From NCBI RefSeq assembly GCF_000227685.2, contig NZ_CP007029.1, positions 1,152,501 to 1,216,500 of the forward strand: a DNA stretch of 64,000 nucleotides, read 5' to 3'. Positions 36,122 through 43,729 of this stretch are shown one piece after another. Origin of the DNA: Thioalkalivibrio paradoxus ARh 1 (GTDB taxonomy: Bacteria > Pseudomonadota > Gammaproteobacteria > Ectothiorhodospirales > Ectothiorhodospiraceae). Under the pieces are notes generated by a model. That model did not search any database, had not been told where the DNA came from, and saw nothing but the letters and a program-made list of their open reading frames with translations. The stretch's first letter is position 1. Each line of letters opens with the position of its first letter. Made by a program: the position numbers and the translations under genes.

Positions 36122-36139
36122 TGTAGCCTGAAAGCTACA
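36122..36139 (+). promoter_or_regulatory. Operator of the first HigBA-like module
   Basis: TGTAGC-N6-GCTACA, a perfect inverted repeat 8 bp before the toxin frame; it probably overlaps the promoter. Confidence 0.5.
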
Positions 36140-36147
36140 AATGGGGT

Positions 36148-36471
36148 ATCCTGCAGCTATTCCGTTACCAACGGCCGGACGGATCCGAGCCGTTCACCGA
36201 ATGGCTCAATGGGGTTGCGGACAAGGTCACCCAGGCCAGAATCCGTGTTCGTCTTCAGCGACTCGCGGCTGGAAACCCCGGCGATGTAAAGCCCATCGGT
36301 GGCGGCGTCAGCGAGCTCCGGTTGCAGTTTGGTGCCGGATACCGCATCTACCTGTCCCAACAGGGCGCGACATGGATCCTCCTGCTATGCGGGGGAGACA
36401 AATCCAGCCAACAACGGGATATCGCCAAGGCGCAGAGGTATCTCGAGGACTGGAAAGCGAGGCAAAAATGA
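36148..36471 (+). CDS. HigB/RelE-type toxin (addiction module killer family) with ATC or CTG start
   Basis: About 107 residues: LQLFRYQRPDGSEPFTEWLN, GNPGDVKPIGGGVSELRLQF, GAGYRIYLSQQG and WILLLCGGDKSSQQRD are diagnostic of the phage-derived HigB-like killer family, which cleaves mRNA. Between the preceding stop (36124) and the conserved region there is no ATG, GTG or TTG in frame; only ATC 36148 or CTG 36151 can start it. The stop TGA 36469-36471 overlaps the antitoxin ATG. The second copy of this family at 46039 has the same peculiarity. Confidence 0.8.
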   Translation: MLQLFRYQRPDGSEPFTEWLNGVADKVTQARIRVRLQRLAAGNPGDVKPIGGGVSELRLQFGAGYRIYLSQQGATWILLLCGGDKSSQQRDIAKAQRYLEDWKARQK

Positions 36472-36791
36472 AAAAAGCCGCCGTATCCCATCACGAAGTC
36501 GAAGTTCGGGAATTGCGTGCGGATCCCGAGCTTGCCGTGGCGTACCTGAAGGCTGCGATGGCTTCTCTCGATGATCCCGAAGATCGCGCTGCCGGCCTTC
36601 TTGCATTGCGCACCGTTGCCGAAGCCTACGGTGGTCTAGGTGCTGTGGCCGCCGAGGCAGGCATCAGCCGCGAATCGCTCTACCGGGCGTTGTCACCCAG
36701 GGGCAACCCGACCCTGAAAACACTCGTGGCTGTGTTGAAGACGGTGGGCATGCGGCTTTCCGTCGAACCCGAGCATCGCGAGTCGGCATAA
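36468..36791 (+). CDS. HigA-type antitoxin (addiction module antidote)
   Basis: A 107-residue helix-turn-helix protein: DPELAVAYLKAAMASLDDPE and AYGGLGAVAAEAGISRESLYRALS (HTH), then GNPTLKTLVAVLKTVGMRLS. This architecture is the usual partner of the HigB-like killer. Overlap ATGA with the toxin gene implies coupling. Confidence 0.92.
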   Translation: MKKAAVSHHEVEVRELRADPELAVAYLKAAMASLDDPEDRAAGLLALRTVAEAYGGLGAVAAEAGISRESLYRALSPRGNPTLKTLVAVLKTVGMRLSVEPEHRESA

Positions 36792-36798
36792 AGTGCCG

Positions 36799-36925
36799 AT
36801 TCGCGTGCAGGCACGCTCCTGCAAGGCGGGCCACCCGGACAAGGCGGGCCACCCGGACAAGGCGGGCCCCCGGACCCTGTAGGAGCGAGCCTCGCACGCG
36901 AACGCGCCGCAGGCGCGGCTGAGAT
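36799..36925. repeat. R elements with an 18-bp tandem repeat
   Basis: GCCGATTCGCGTGCAGGCACGCTCC, then three tandem 18-bp units AAGGCGGGCCACCCGGAC (36823-36875, the last degenerate), then GTAGGAGCGAGCCTCGCACGCGAACGC. The 18-bp expansion is between the two halves of the R element. Confidence 0.75.
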
Positions 36926-37286
36926 GGGTACAAGGTTCGACGCCAACTCGCCTGCGAGGCACGCCACAGCGTGCATTTTCCTGGGAAGGGTAACCCGCTG
37001 TGAGTCGAAGCCAATAGACCGTGCGATCTATGCTTTCGCCTGCGCATTCGGCAAGAAACACAGAAGAATTCGCTCTTCACCATTGCAACTGCCCACCGAA
37101 CCCGGTACCGTCCCCAGCGGTTCACGGATTGAACGGATCCGTCTGGAACCCATTACCACCGCGCTCCCAACCGTTTGGAGTCGGCGCGGGGGGCCCGAAC
37201 TACCGCGCGTGCAGCGGCGCGAACCGAGGCTCGGATGGCCGCCAAAGGCACCCGGGGATGGCGGTAGCGTGTCCGAAGCCACAACC
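36926..37286 (+). repeat. X region copy 1 (conserved MarR upstream region)
   Basis: About 360 bp that recurs with near identity at 44860-45216 and 50615-50970, always immediately upstream of a P element and a MarR gene. It contains a plausible sigma-70 promoter (TTGCAA 37083-37088, 17-bp spacer, TACCGT 37106-37111) and ends GGCGGTAGCGTGTCCGAAGCC, the original GTG start of the MarR gene. Open frames exist on both strands but none is convincing. Confidence 0.75.
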
Positions 37287-37481
37287 TAACGGTCATGGCC
37301 AGCGGCCACCCCCGATGATGAAAGAGGCGTAGGCGTAGGGCGGAAAAGGCCGAAGGCCGTCATCCGCCAGCTGGCGCAGGATTGCCGCGGGCGCCTGGGC
37401 ACTGCGAACGCCGTACGGCGGATGACGCTGCGCTTTTCCGCCCTACAGGTCACCCCGGACGCGCGCCGCGGGTTCTTTCAC
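37287..37481 (+). repeat. P element copy 6, inside the 5' end of MarR copy C
   Basis: Runs from TAACGGTCATGGCC to GGTTCTTTCAC. Its first three bases form an in-frame TAA that ends the old GTG-started frame. Downstream sequence resumes the MarR gene. Confidence 0.88.
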
Positions 37482-37494
37482 CCAACCCGAACCT

Positions 37495-37833
37495 TTGAAA
37501 CCCTTCCCCGAAGAAACCCGCCTGAAGGTCATGCGCCTGCTGGCAGAGAACCCCGAGCTCACCCAGCGCGAGCTTGCGGAAGCGCTCGGCATCAGCCTGG
37601 GTGCAACGAACTACTGCCTGCGCGCGCTGATCGACAAGGGGCTGGTGAAGGCCGAGAACTTCCGCAAGAGCCACCGCAAGCGCGCCTACCTCTACACGCT
37701 CACGCCCAGCGGTATCGCCGAGAAGCTGCGCGTCACCCGCGCCTTCCTCGCCCGCAAGCAGGCCGAATACGTGGCCATCGAACGCGAGATCGAACAACTG
37801 CGCCAGGAACTGCAGGAAGAGGGCCGGCCATGA
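37495..37833 (+). CDS. EPS-associated MarR-family regulator, copy C
   Basis: A 112-residue winged-helix regulator: ETRLKVMRLLAENPELTQRE, recognition region ALGISLGATNYCLRALIDKG, wing SHRKRAYLYTLTPSGIAEKL and a C-terminal coiled coil (AIEREIEQLRQELQEE). It matches the MarR family that co-occurs with exopolysaccharide clusters. Translation now appears to start at TTG 37495 just after a P element, because the ancestral GTG start is cut off. The stop lies in a hairpin (GGGCCGG-N6-CCGGCCC, 37821-37840). Target promoters are unknown. Confidence 0.9.
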   Translation: MKPFPEETRLKVMRLLAENPELTQRELAEALGISLGATNYCLRALIDKGLVKAENFRKSHRKRAYLYTLTPSGIAEKLRVTRAFLARKQAEYVAIEREIEQLRQELQEEGRP

Positions 37834-37867
37834 CCGGCCCCGTACCGCAGCCATGACGTTAGACGCC

Positions 37868-38168
37868 ATCGTCACTGCGAAAGAGCCGCAGTCAACCCCC
37901 TCACCGTCACTGCGAGGAGGCGAAGCCGACGCGGCAGTCCACACGGCCTGGATTGCCACGGGCCTCCGGCCCTCGCAATGACCATGCAGATGCAATCGTC
38001 ACTGCGAGGAGCCTGTCATTGCGAGGCCGAAGGCCGTGGCAAAGGCGACGTGGCAGTCCAACCGCCGTCTGGATTACTCGCTACGCTCGCCCTTCGGGTC
38101 AGCCTGCGGCTGCTCAATGCGCGTTGCGCATTAGTGCCACGGGCCTCCGGCCCTCGCAATGACGGTGA
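37868..38168. repeat. G-repeat cluster
   Basis: Several units of CGTCACTGCGAGGAGGCGAAG and the opposing end GGGCCTCCGGCCCTCGCAATGAC, at least three partial copies. They directly precede, in frame, a fragment of a GDP-mannose dehydratase gene. Confidence 0.85.
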
Positions 38169-38177
38169 AGGTGTCAT

Positions 38178-38385
38178 CATCGCCGTAGACCCCCGCTACT
38201 TCCGCCCCACCGAAGTCGAAACCCTCCTCGGTGACCCCACCAAGGCGCGCGAAAAACTCGGCGGGACGCCCCGGCTCAGCTTCCACGAACTCGTCGCGGA
38301 AATGGTCCGCGAAGACCTCGCCATCGCCCAGCGCGACGATCTGGTGCGCAATAGCGGCTACACCGTGATGAATCACCACGAGTAG
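38178..38385 (+). pseudogene. gmd: C-terminal fragment of GDP-mannose 4,6-dehydratase
   Basis: [20 protein letters not shown], then [20 protein letters not shown], ending in GYTVMNHHE, is the C-terminal end of Gmd, which makes GDP-4-keto-6-deoxymannose from GDP-mannose. About 70 residues remain; everything N-terminal is replaced by G-repeat DNA. It shows that a sugar-nucleotide gene once stood here. Confidence 0.88.
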
Positions 38386-38582
38386 CCATCGCGAGCAGGC
38401 GAAAAGCCATCTTCGGCACCGTAGGAGCGGCTTCCAGCCGCGATCGAGGCGGAAGTCTGTCGCTTCCGGCACAAAGAAATCGCAATTAATGCGAAGAAAT
38501 CTCCTTAGAACTTGAAATTCTGCCGAATTGTCGACAAATTGCGGGTCGTAGCAGAAACTTCTCCTGCTTGGACGCCAAAGCG

Positions 38583-39923
38583 ATGATTCTGACCTTCACC
38601 CTCGAGAACTGGATGTCGTTCCGCGACCCGGTCACCTTCACCATGGTGGGCACCGCCGAGCGGCAGCACGCCGAGCGCGTCCCGCGCGTGGAGAAATACC
38701 GTACGAAGATTCTGCCGATCGCGGCCATCTACGGCGGCAACGCGTCTGGCAAGACGAATTTCTTCCAGGCCCTGAACTTCGCCAAGCGGTTCGTGACCCA
38801 GGGTGTATTGCCGGATGCCCGCATCCCGGTTGAACCTTTCCGGCTGGATGCGGCCGTGGCCGAGCGTCCCTCGCGCTTCGCGTTCGAGCTGCTGATCGAC
38901 GAGCGCGTCTACGCATTCGAGTTCACTGTGACTCCTAAGGCGGTCCTGGACGAGCAACTCACGCTTATCCTCAGTACGGGCGACAAGCTGCTTTATCACC
39001 GCCGCGGCGAGGCCTGCGACTTCGGGAAGGCCCTGAAACGGGATGCGCGCCTGCAGTTTGCCTTCGAGGGGACCCAGGCGAACCGGCTGTTCCTCACCAA
39101 CAGCGTCTCGCAGAAAATCGACGCCTTCCGGCCTGTCTACGATTGGTTCCGGGATCGGCTGGAACTCATCGCGCCGGATGCGCGTTTCCAAGGGTTCGAA
39201 GAATTCTTCGGCGAAGGCGGCCCGCGTCACGGTGCGATGAATCAGTTGCTGCCCCAGCTCGATACTGGGATTGCCCGCGTGTGCGGAGAGGAGGTCGCGC
39301 TGGATGCCCTGCATCTGCCGGCCGCTATCAAGGCGGACCTCCAGGAGAGGGTCACGGAAGGCATGTCCGTGCGACTCCTCAACGACGGCAGTGGAGACCG
39401 GGTCATCCTCACCCGGGAGGGCGGCGAGCTGCAGGCACGCAAGCTGGTGACCTGGCATCGCCGCAGCGACGGCACCGAGGCGCGATTCGAGTTCCGCCAG
39501 GAATCGGACGGCTCGCGGCGGCTGGTCGATCTGCTCCCGGCTTTTCTCGACCTTGCGCTTCAGGCTTCCGACCGCGTGTACGTGATCGACGAAATCGACC
39601 GGAGTCTGCACACGCTGCTGACGCGCCGGTTGGTGCAGGCCTATTTGGACCAGTGCACTGCGCAAACACGTACCCAGCTCCTGTTCACCACGCACGATGT
39701 CTTGTTGATGGACCAGACGATGCTCCGGCGGGACGAAATGTGGGTGGCCGAACGCGAGGCTTCTGGCAACTCCATCCTCACGGCATTCAGCGAATTCGAG
39801 GATGTGCGCCACGACAAGGACCTGCGCAAGAGCTATCTCCAGGGGCGTTTGGGAGGGATCCCGAGGCTCACGATGAACCCCGGCCTTGGCGAGCGCGGCG
39901 ATGATGGCCGCACCATGCATTGA
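38583..39923 (+). CDS. RloA-like AAA15-family ATPase, defence-associated
   Basis: A 446-residue SMC/ABC-like ATPase of the COG1106 type. It begins ILTFTLENWMSFRDPVTFTM, has Walker A YGGNASGKTNF (about residue 50), a long insertion with coiled segments, RRLVDLLP as a signature-like region, Walker B VYVIDEIDRSLH (about 332) and the switch LLFTTHD. Such ATPases pair with RloB proteins in AbiL/RloAB-type abortive infection systems, and an RloB-like gene follows 12 bp downstream. ATG 38583 starts the conserved N-terminus; ATG 38568 is also in frame. The promoter is probably in the AT-richer 38480-38567. Confidence 0.92.
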   Translation: MILTFTLENWMSFRDPVTFTMVGTAERQHAERVPRVEKYRTKILPIAAIYGGNASGKTNFFQALNFAKRFVTQGVLPDARIPVEPFRLDAAVAERPSRFAFELLIDERVYAFEFTVTPKAVLDEQLTLILSTGDKLLYHRRGEACDFGKALKRDARLQFAFEGTQANRLFLTNSVSQKIDAFRPVYDWFRDRLELIAPDARFQGFEEFFGEGGPRHGAMNQLLPQLDTGIARVCGEEVALDALHLPAAIKADLQERVTEGMSVRLLNDGSGDRVILTREGGELQARKLVTWHRRSDGTEARFEFRQESDGSRRLVDLLPAFLDLALQASDRVYVIDEIDRSLHTLLTRRLVQAYLDQCTAQTRTQLLFTTHDVLLMDQTMLRRDEMWVAEREASGNSILTAFSEFEDVRHDKDLRKSYLQGRLGGIPRLTMNPGLGERGDDGRTMH

Positions 39924-39935
39924 CGGGCAGCAACG

Positions 39936-40541
39936 GTGCGCAGGAGGCGATTCACGCGCCCGTTGGGCAACCGCAGGTACGGCAAGCGTTTTGTGCTGGC
40001 CACAGAAGGTGAGCGAACCGAACCGCAGTATTTCCAACAGTTCGACCGCCAATCGTCCAACGTTTCTGTGTTCTGCGTCCGAAAGCCGGCAGGGAATGCG
40101 CCCCGGCAGGTGCTCAGGCGAATGGTTAACCATCTGGAACGGGAAGATCTGCGCCACGGGGATGAGGCGTGGTTGATCGTGGATAAGGACCACTGGTCCG
40201 ATGAGCAGTTGGGCGAGTTGTACCGATGGGCTTGCGCTGCCCCGAACCGGCATCTGGGCCTGAGCAACCCGAAGTTCGAATATTGGCTGCTGCTCCACTT
40301 TGAAAACGGTGTCGGAATCCGTTCGGCGAGAGACTGTGAGCAACGCCTGCGCCGCTATTTGCCCGACTACCGGAAGGGCCTGGATACGCGTGAATTCACC
40401 CGAACGCAGGTCGAAGCGGCGGTCGAGCGGGCGCGACAGCGGGACCAGCCACCCTGCGCAGATTGGCCACGGGACGTCGGGTCCACCACTGTGTATCGCT
40501 TGGTCGCTGGCATTCTTTGCGCCCAAGACGCGCATTCCTAG
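39936..40541 (+). CDS. RloB-like protein, partner of the RloA ATPase
   Basis: A 201-residue protein: GKRFVLATEGERTEPQYFQQF near the start and WLIVDKDHWSDEQL later give the Glu and DxD residues of a TOPRIM-like fold, and NPKFEYWLLLHFENGV is the hallmark RloB stretch. It is likely the nuclease effector of the two-gene system. It starts at GTG 39936. The stop is followed by the upstream region of MarR copy D. Confidence 0.9.
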   Translation: MRRRRFTRPLGNRRYGKRFVLATEGERTEPQYFQQFDRQSSNVSVFCVRKPAGNAPRQVLRRMVNHLEREDLRHGDEAWLIVDKDHWSDEQLGELYRWACAAPNRHLGLSNPKFEYWLLLHFENGVGIRSARDCEQRLRRYLPDYRKGLDTREFTRTQVEAAVERARQRDQPPCADWPRDVGSTTVYRLVAGILCAQDAHS

Positions 40542-40670
40542 AGCGCGCCGCAGACGGTCGAACCGCTGGCGTACCACCACGCGCCGCTTCCCCCGCAGGC
40601 ACCCGCCCACCGGGCGACGACCGGGCATTGACTTCGGTTCACCACTTGAACGAACATTCACAAAGCCTAA

Positions 40671-40692
40671 CGAGCGGTCTATATCCCGCTCG
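40671..40692 (+). promoter_or_regulatory. Inverted repeat upstream of MarR copy D
   Basis: CGAGCGG-N8-CCGCTCG, with a TATATC hexamer inside the loop, about 100 bp before the GTG start. A possible autoregulatory MarR operator. The rest of 40542-40788 holds no gene. Confidence 0.4.
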
Positions 40693-40788
40693 GCCTATAC
40701 CCACCTGCCGCCACTCCCGATGCCTTCCGGAGGGTGCCGCCACACGCCCGCCCCGGCGCAGCAAAACGCGCACGGGAATGGCGGTAGC

Positions 40789-41157
40789 GTGCCCGAAGCC
40801 ACAACCCAAGCTGAACCGCTGAAAGCCTTCCCCGAAGAAACCCGCCTGAAGGTCATGCGCCTGCTGGCAGAGAACCCCGAATTCACCCAGCGCGAGCTTG
40901 CGGAATCGCTCGGCATCAGCCTGGGTGCAACGAACTACTGCCTGCGCGCGCTGATCGACAGGGGGCTGGTGAAGGCCGAGAACTTCCGCAAGAGCCACCG
41001 CAAGCGCGCCTACCTCTACACGCTCACGCCCAGCGGTATCGCCGAGAAACTGCGCGTCACCCGGGCCTTCCTCGCCCGCAAGCAGGCCGAGTACAGCGCC
41101 ATCGAGCGGGAGATCGAACAGCTGCGCCAGGAACTGCAGGAAGAGGGCCGGCCATGA
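40789..41157 (+). CDS. EPS-associated MarR-family regulator, copy D (uninterrupted 5' end)
   Basis: The same winged-helix regulator as copy C, with few substitutions (NPEFTQRELAESLG, IDRGLV). Here the 5' end is intact: GTG 40789 begins VPEATTQAEPLKAFPEETRL, and this GTG with its surrounding GGCGGTAGCGTGCCCGAAGC corresponds exactly to the point where P elements sit in copies C, E and F. It may therefore represent the ancestral form; CTG 40819 is the alternative start aligning with the TTG of the other copies. Confidence 0.88.
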   Translation: MPEATTQAEPLKAFPEETRLKVMRLLAENPEFTQRELAESLGISLGATNYCLRALIDRGLVKAENFRKSHRKRAYLYTLTPSGIAEKLRVTRAFLARKQAEYSAIEREIEQLRQELQEEGRP

Positions 41158-41192
41158 CCGGCCCCGTACCGCAGCCATGACGTTAGACGCCA

Positions 41193-41364
41193 TCGTCACC
41201 GCGAAAGAGCCGCAGCCACCCCCCACCGTCACTGCGAGGAGCCCACAGGCCGACGCGGCAGCCCCCCTCGTCACTGCGAGGAGGCGAAGCCGACGCGGCA
41301 GTCCAAATGGCCTGGATTGCCACGGGCCTCCGGCCCTCGCAATGACCATGCAGATGCAACCGTC
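41193..41364. repeat. G-repeat cluster
   Basis: Units CACTGCGAGGAGCCCACAGG, CACTGCGAGGAGGCGAAGCC and GGCCTCCGGCCCTCGCAATG, ending CCGTCACT, exactly where a truncated toxin frame begins. Confidence 0.8.
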
Positions 41365-41448
41365 ACTCAAACGCCCAAGCAGGACATGGACTTGATTCGA
41401 GAGCGATTAATAGCAGCGCAAGAGCACGCAGCAGGGTGCAAGAAATGA
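41365..41448 (+). pseudogene. C-terminal remnant of a RelE/Gp49-type toxin
   Basis: TQTPKQDMDLIRERLIAAQE and HAAGCKK before a stop that overlaps the XRE gene. This is the usual C-terminal tail of phage-derived Gp49-like (HigB-type) toxins, whose partner is an XRE protein like the one that follows. The body of the toxin is replaced by G repeats, so the antitoxin is orphaned. Confidence 0.65.
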
Positions 41449-41765
41449 CACAGATCGAAAAGAGCGCGACCAACATCTACCAAGACCTTGGCTTTCCGAA
41501 TGCCGAGGAAATGCAGGTGAAAGCCGCGCTGGCTGCGAAGATTGGCGAAATCATCAAGCATCGCCATCTCACGCAAATACAGGCCGCCGAGCTGTTGGGT
41601 ATCACCCAGCCCAAACTCTCGGGCATGCTGAGTGGCCAGTTTCGAGGCATCAGCGAAAGCAAGATGATCGACTGCCTCAACCGCCTGGGGCGAGACGTTG
41701 AAATTGTCGTACGCAAGCCGTCCCGTGCCCGCAAGACCGGCCATACTCGCGTCGTAGTCGCCTGA
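41445..41765 (+). CDS. XRE/HigA-type helix-turn-helix antitoxin (orphan)
   Basis: A 106-residue DNA-binding protein: ATNIYQDLGFPNAEEMQVKA, then LTQIQAAELLGITQPKLSGM as the helix-turn-helix and GRDVEIVVRKPSRAR as the tail. It is of the type paired with Gp49-like toxins. ATG 41445 overlaps the stop of the toxin remnant; GTG 41436 is an alternative. Confidence 0.88.
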   Translation: MTQIEKSATNIYQDLGFPNAEEMQVKAALAAKIGEIIKHRHLTQIQAAELLGITQPKLSGMLSGQFRGISESKMIDCLNRLGRDVEIVVRKPSRARKTGHTRVVVA

Positions 41766-41784
41766 TTGGACTGGCACGGCGCTT

Positions 41785-41840
41785 TCAGCACCCATTCGCG
41801 CGCGAGGCACGCTCCTACAGCGAACGCGCCCCAGGCGCTG
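41785..41840. repeat. R element
   Basis: CCATTCGCGCGCGAGGCACGCTCCTACAGCGAACGCGCC-type sequence before the metallo-hydrolase gene. Confidence 0.65.
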
Positions 41841-41860
41841 CCCTTCTATCCGATACCTCC

Positions 41861-43600
41861 ATGACCTACCCAACCCTCACCCACCACGGCGGCGCACAGG
41901 GCGTCACCGGCAGCTGCCACCGCTTGCAGCTGGCGCCGGATCGCGCGCTGCTCGTCGATTGCGGCCTGTTCCAGGGCCAGGACGCCGAAAGCGCCGACAA
42001 CCTCGAACAACACCGCGTCACCTTCCCCGTGCACGACGTGCTGGCGCTGATCGTCACCCACGTGCACATCGACCACGTCGGTCGCCTGCCGTACCTGCTC
42101 GCCGCCGGCTACCGGGGCCCGATTCTCTGCTCCGTGCCCTCGGCCCGGCTGCTGCCGCTGGTGATCGAAGACGCCCTGAAAGTCGGCTTCACGCGCGACC
42201 GCACGCTCATCGAGCGCTTCCTCGAAGAAGTGCACAGCCGCCTCGTCCCGCTCGAATACCAGACCTGGCACACCCTCATCAATGACGCACGCCACCACGT
42301 CCGCATCCGCCTCCAACGCGCCGGCCACATCCTCGGCTCCGCCTACGTGGAAGTGGACATCCGGACGCCGGAGGCCAATCCGTCACTGCGAGGAGCCGCA
42401 GCCCAACCCCCATCGTCACTGCGAGGAGGCGAAGCCGACGCGGCAGTCCATGCGCCGCCTGGATCGCCACGTCGCTCCTCTCCTCGCGATGACGCCCTTG
42501 CCTCGTCCCTGCGAGGAGCCCAACCCCCCTCGTCACTGCGAGGAGCCGCAGCCCAACCCCCATCGTCACTGCGAGGAGGCGAAGCCGACGCGGCAGTCCA
42601 ACCGCCGCCTGGATCGCCACGGGCCTTTGCCACGGCCTCCGGCCTCGCAATGACAGGCCCTCGCGATGACGGTGAGGAGGTGTCCTCCGGCCCTCGCGAT
42701 GACGAGGCAGAGGGGGCCACCACCCGCATCGTCTTCTCGGGCGATCTCGGCGCCCCGAACAGCCCGCTGCTCCCGGCCCCCGACCCGCCGGAGCGCGCGG
42801 ACATCCTCGTCCTCGAAAGCACCTACGGCGACCGTGTGCACGAAGATCGCAGCACCCGCCAGGCGCGCCTGAAGGCCGCGATCGACCACGCGCTGGAAAA
42901 CAACGGCACCGTCGTCATCCCGGCGTTCAGCATCGGCCGCACCCAGGAACTGCTGTACGAACTCGAAGACCTCATCCACCAGGCCACCGACCCGCACTGG
43001 CAGGACCTCGAAATCATCGTCGATTCCCCGCTCGCCGCCCGCTTCACCGAGGCTTACCGCGACCTGAAGCCCTATTGGGACCTCGAGGCCCACGAACGCC
43101 TGGACCACGGCCGCCACCCGCTGGCCTTCGCGAACCTCTACACCGTGGACAGCCACGAAGAGCACCTGCAGACCGTCGACTACCTCGCGCGCACCGGCCG
43201 CCCCGCGGTCGTCATCGCCGCGAGCGGCATGGCCGCCGGGGGCAGGGTGGTGAACTACCTCAAGCGCATGCTCGGTGACGAACGCCACGACGTACTGTTC
43301 GTCGGCTACCAGGCCGAAGGCACCCCCGGCCGTGCCATCCAACGCCACGGCCCGCGCGGCGGCTGGGTGCAGCTCGACGGCGAACGCATCGACATCCGCG
43401 CCGGTATCCACACCATCGGCGGCTACTCCGCCCACGCGGCCCAGAACGACCTGCTCGCCTTCATCCAGGGCATCCCGCAAGCGCCGAAGGAAATCCGCCT
43501 CATCCACGGCGAACGCGACGCCCGGGAAGCCCTGAAAACCGAAATCGAAACCTGGGCCGAAGCCAACGGCCAAGCAGTCCAAGTCACATGTGCCGCGTAA
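41861..43600 (+). CDS. MBL-fold/beta-CASP metallo-hydrolase (RNA-specificity type) with in-frame repeat insert
   Basis: A 579-residue zinc hydrolase of the KH-less CPSF/RNase J-related family. Motifs: HHGGAQGVTGSCH, THVHIDHVGRLPYL (HxHxDH), AGHILGSAYVEV, FSGDLG, LVLESTYGDR, the beta-CASP segment GTVVIPAFSIGRTQELLYEL, and SAHAAQNDLL near the end. Residues 173-287 are not protein of this family: they are translated G repeats inserted between the strands AYVEVDI and RIVFSGDLG. The insert keeps frame and lacks stops, so the gene may still be functional, with an exposed Ser/Pro/Ala/Arg-rich loop. Confidence 0.9.
   Translation: MTYPTLTHHGGAQGVTGSCHRLQLAPDRALLVDCGLFQGQDAESADNLEQHRVTFPVHDVLALIVTHVHIDHVGRLPYLLAAGYRGPILCSVPSARLLPLVIEDALKVGFTRDRTLIERFLEEVHSRLVPLEYQTWHTLINDARHHVRIRLQRAGHILGSAYVEVDIRTPEANPSLRGAAAQPPSSLRGGEADAAVHAPPGSPRRSSPRDDALASSLRGAQPPSSLRGAAAQPPSSLRGGEADAAVQPPPGSPRAFATASGLAMTGPRDDGEEVSSGPRDDEAEGATTRIVFSGDLGAPNSPLLPAPDPPERADILVLESTYGDRVHEDRSTRQARLKAAIDHALENNGTVVIPAFSIGRTQELLYELEDLIHQATDPHWQDLEIIVDSPLAARFTEAYRDLKPYWDLEAHERLDHGRHPLAFANLYTVDSHEEHLQTVDYLARTGRPAVVIAASGMAAGGRVVNYLKRMLGDERHDVLFVGYQAEGTPGRAIQRHGPRGGWVQLDGERIDIRAGIHTIGGYSAHAAQNDLLAFIQGIPQAPKEIRLIHGERDAREALKTEIETWAEANGQAVQVTCAA
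42377..42721 (+). repeat. G-repeat array inside the metallo-hydrolase gene
   Basis: 345 bp with five starts of CGTCACTGCGAGGAG or CCTGCGAGGAG type and opposing ends (CTCGCAATGAC, CTCGCGATGAC). A unit of about 70 bp (CCTCGTCACTGCGAGGAGCC onwards and CATCGTCACTGCGAGGAGGC onwards) occurs twice. Length is a multiple of three and all 115 codons are sense. Confidence 0.92.
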
Positions 43601-43613
43601 CGCACCCGCGCGC

Positions 43614-43640
43614 GCAGGGGTCAGACCCCGGTTTTTCTTT
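43614..43640 (+). terminator. Probable terminator GGGGTC-A-GACCCC plus T-tract
   Basis: Hairpin GGGGTCAGACCCC, followed by GGTTTTTCTTT, about 20 bp after the metallo-hydrolase stop. The same hairpin word recurs at 49753-49765 without the T-tract. Confidence 0.55.
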
Positions 43641-43698
43641 ACCGAAGCGGAAGGAGGCGAAGGCTGGACTTGATCGTACCCATAACAGGCACTAAAGT

Positions 43699-43711
43699 AC
43701 CCAATATGGGT
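43699..43711 (+). promoter_or_regulatory. Operator/promoter of the MNT-HEPN module
   Basis: ACCCA-ATA-TGGGT palindrome just downstream of a good promoter match (TTGATC 43670-43675, 17-bp spacer, TAAAGT 43693-43698); position fits autorepression. Confidence 0.55.
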
Positions 43712-43729
43712 TCCATTCCACCGCAAAGC

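Noticed and set aside
36400-36471. Suspected frameshift in the first HigB-type toxin
   Set aside because: Careful phase counting shows one continuous frame from 36148 to TGA 36469-36471; only the start codon is unusual.
38505-40661. A 718-codon antisense frame over rloA/rloB
   Set aside because: It mirrors the codon structure of the clear RloA/RloB genes and has no motif; a shadow frame.
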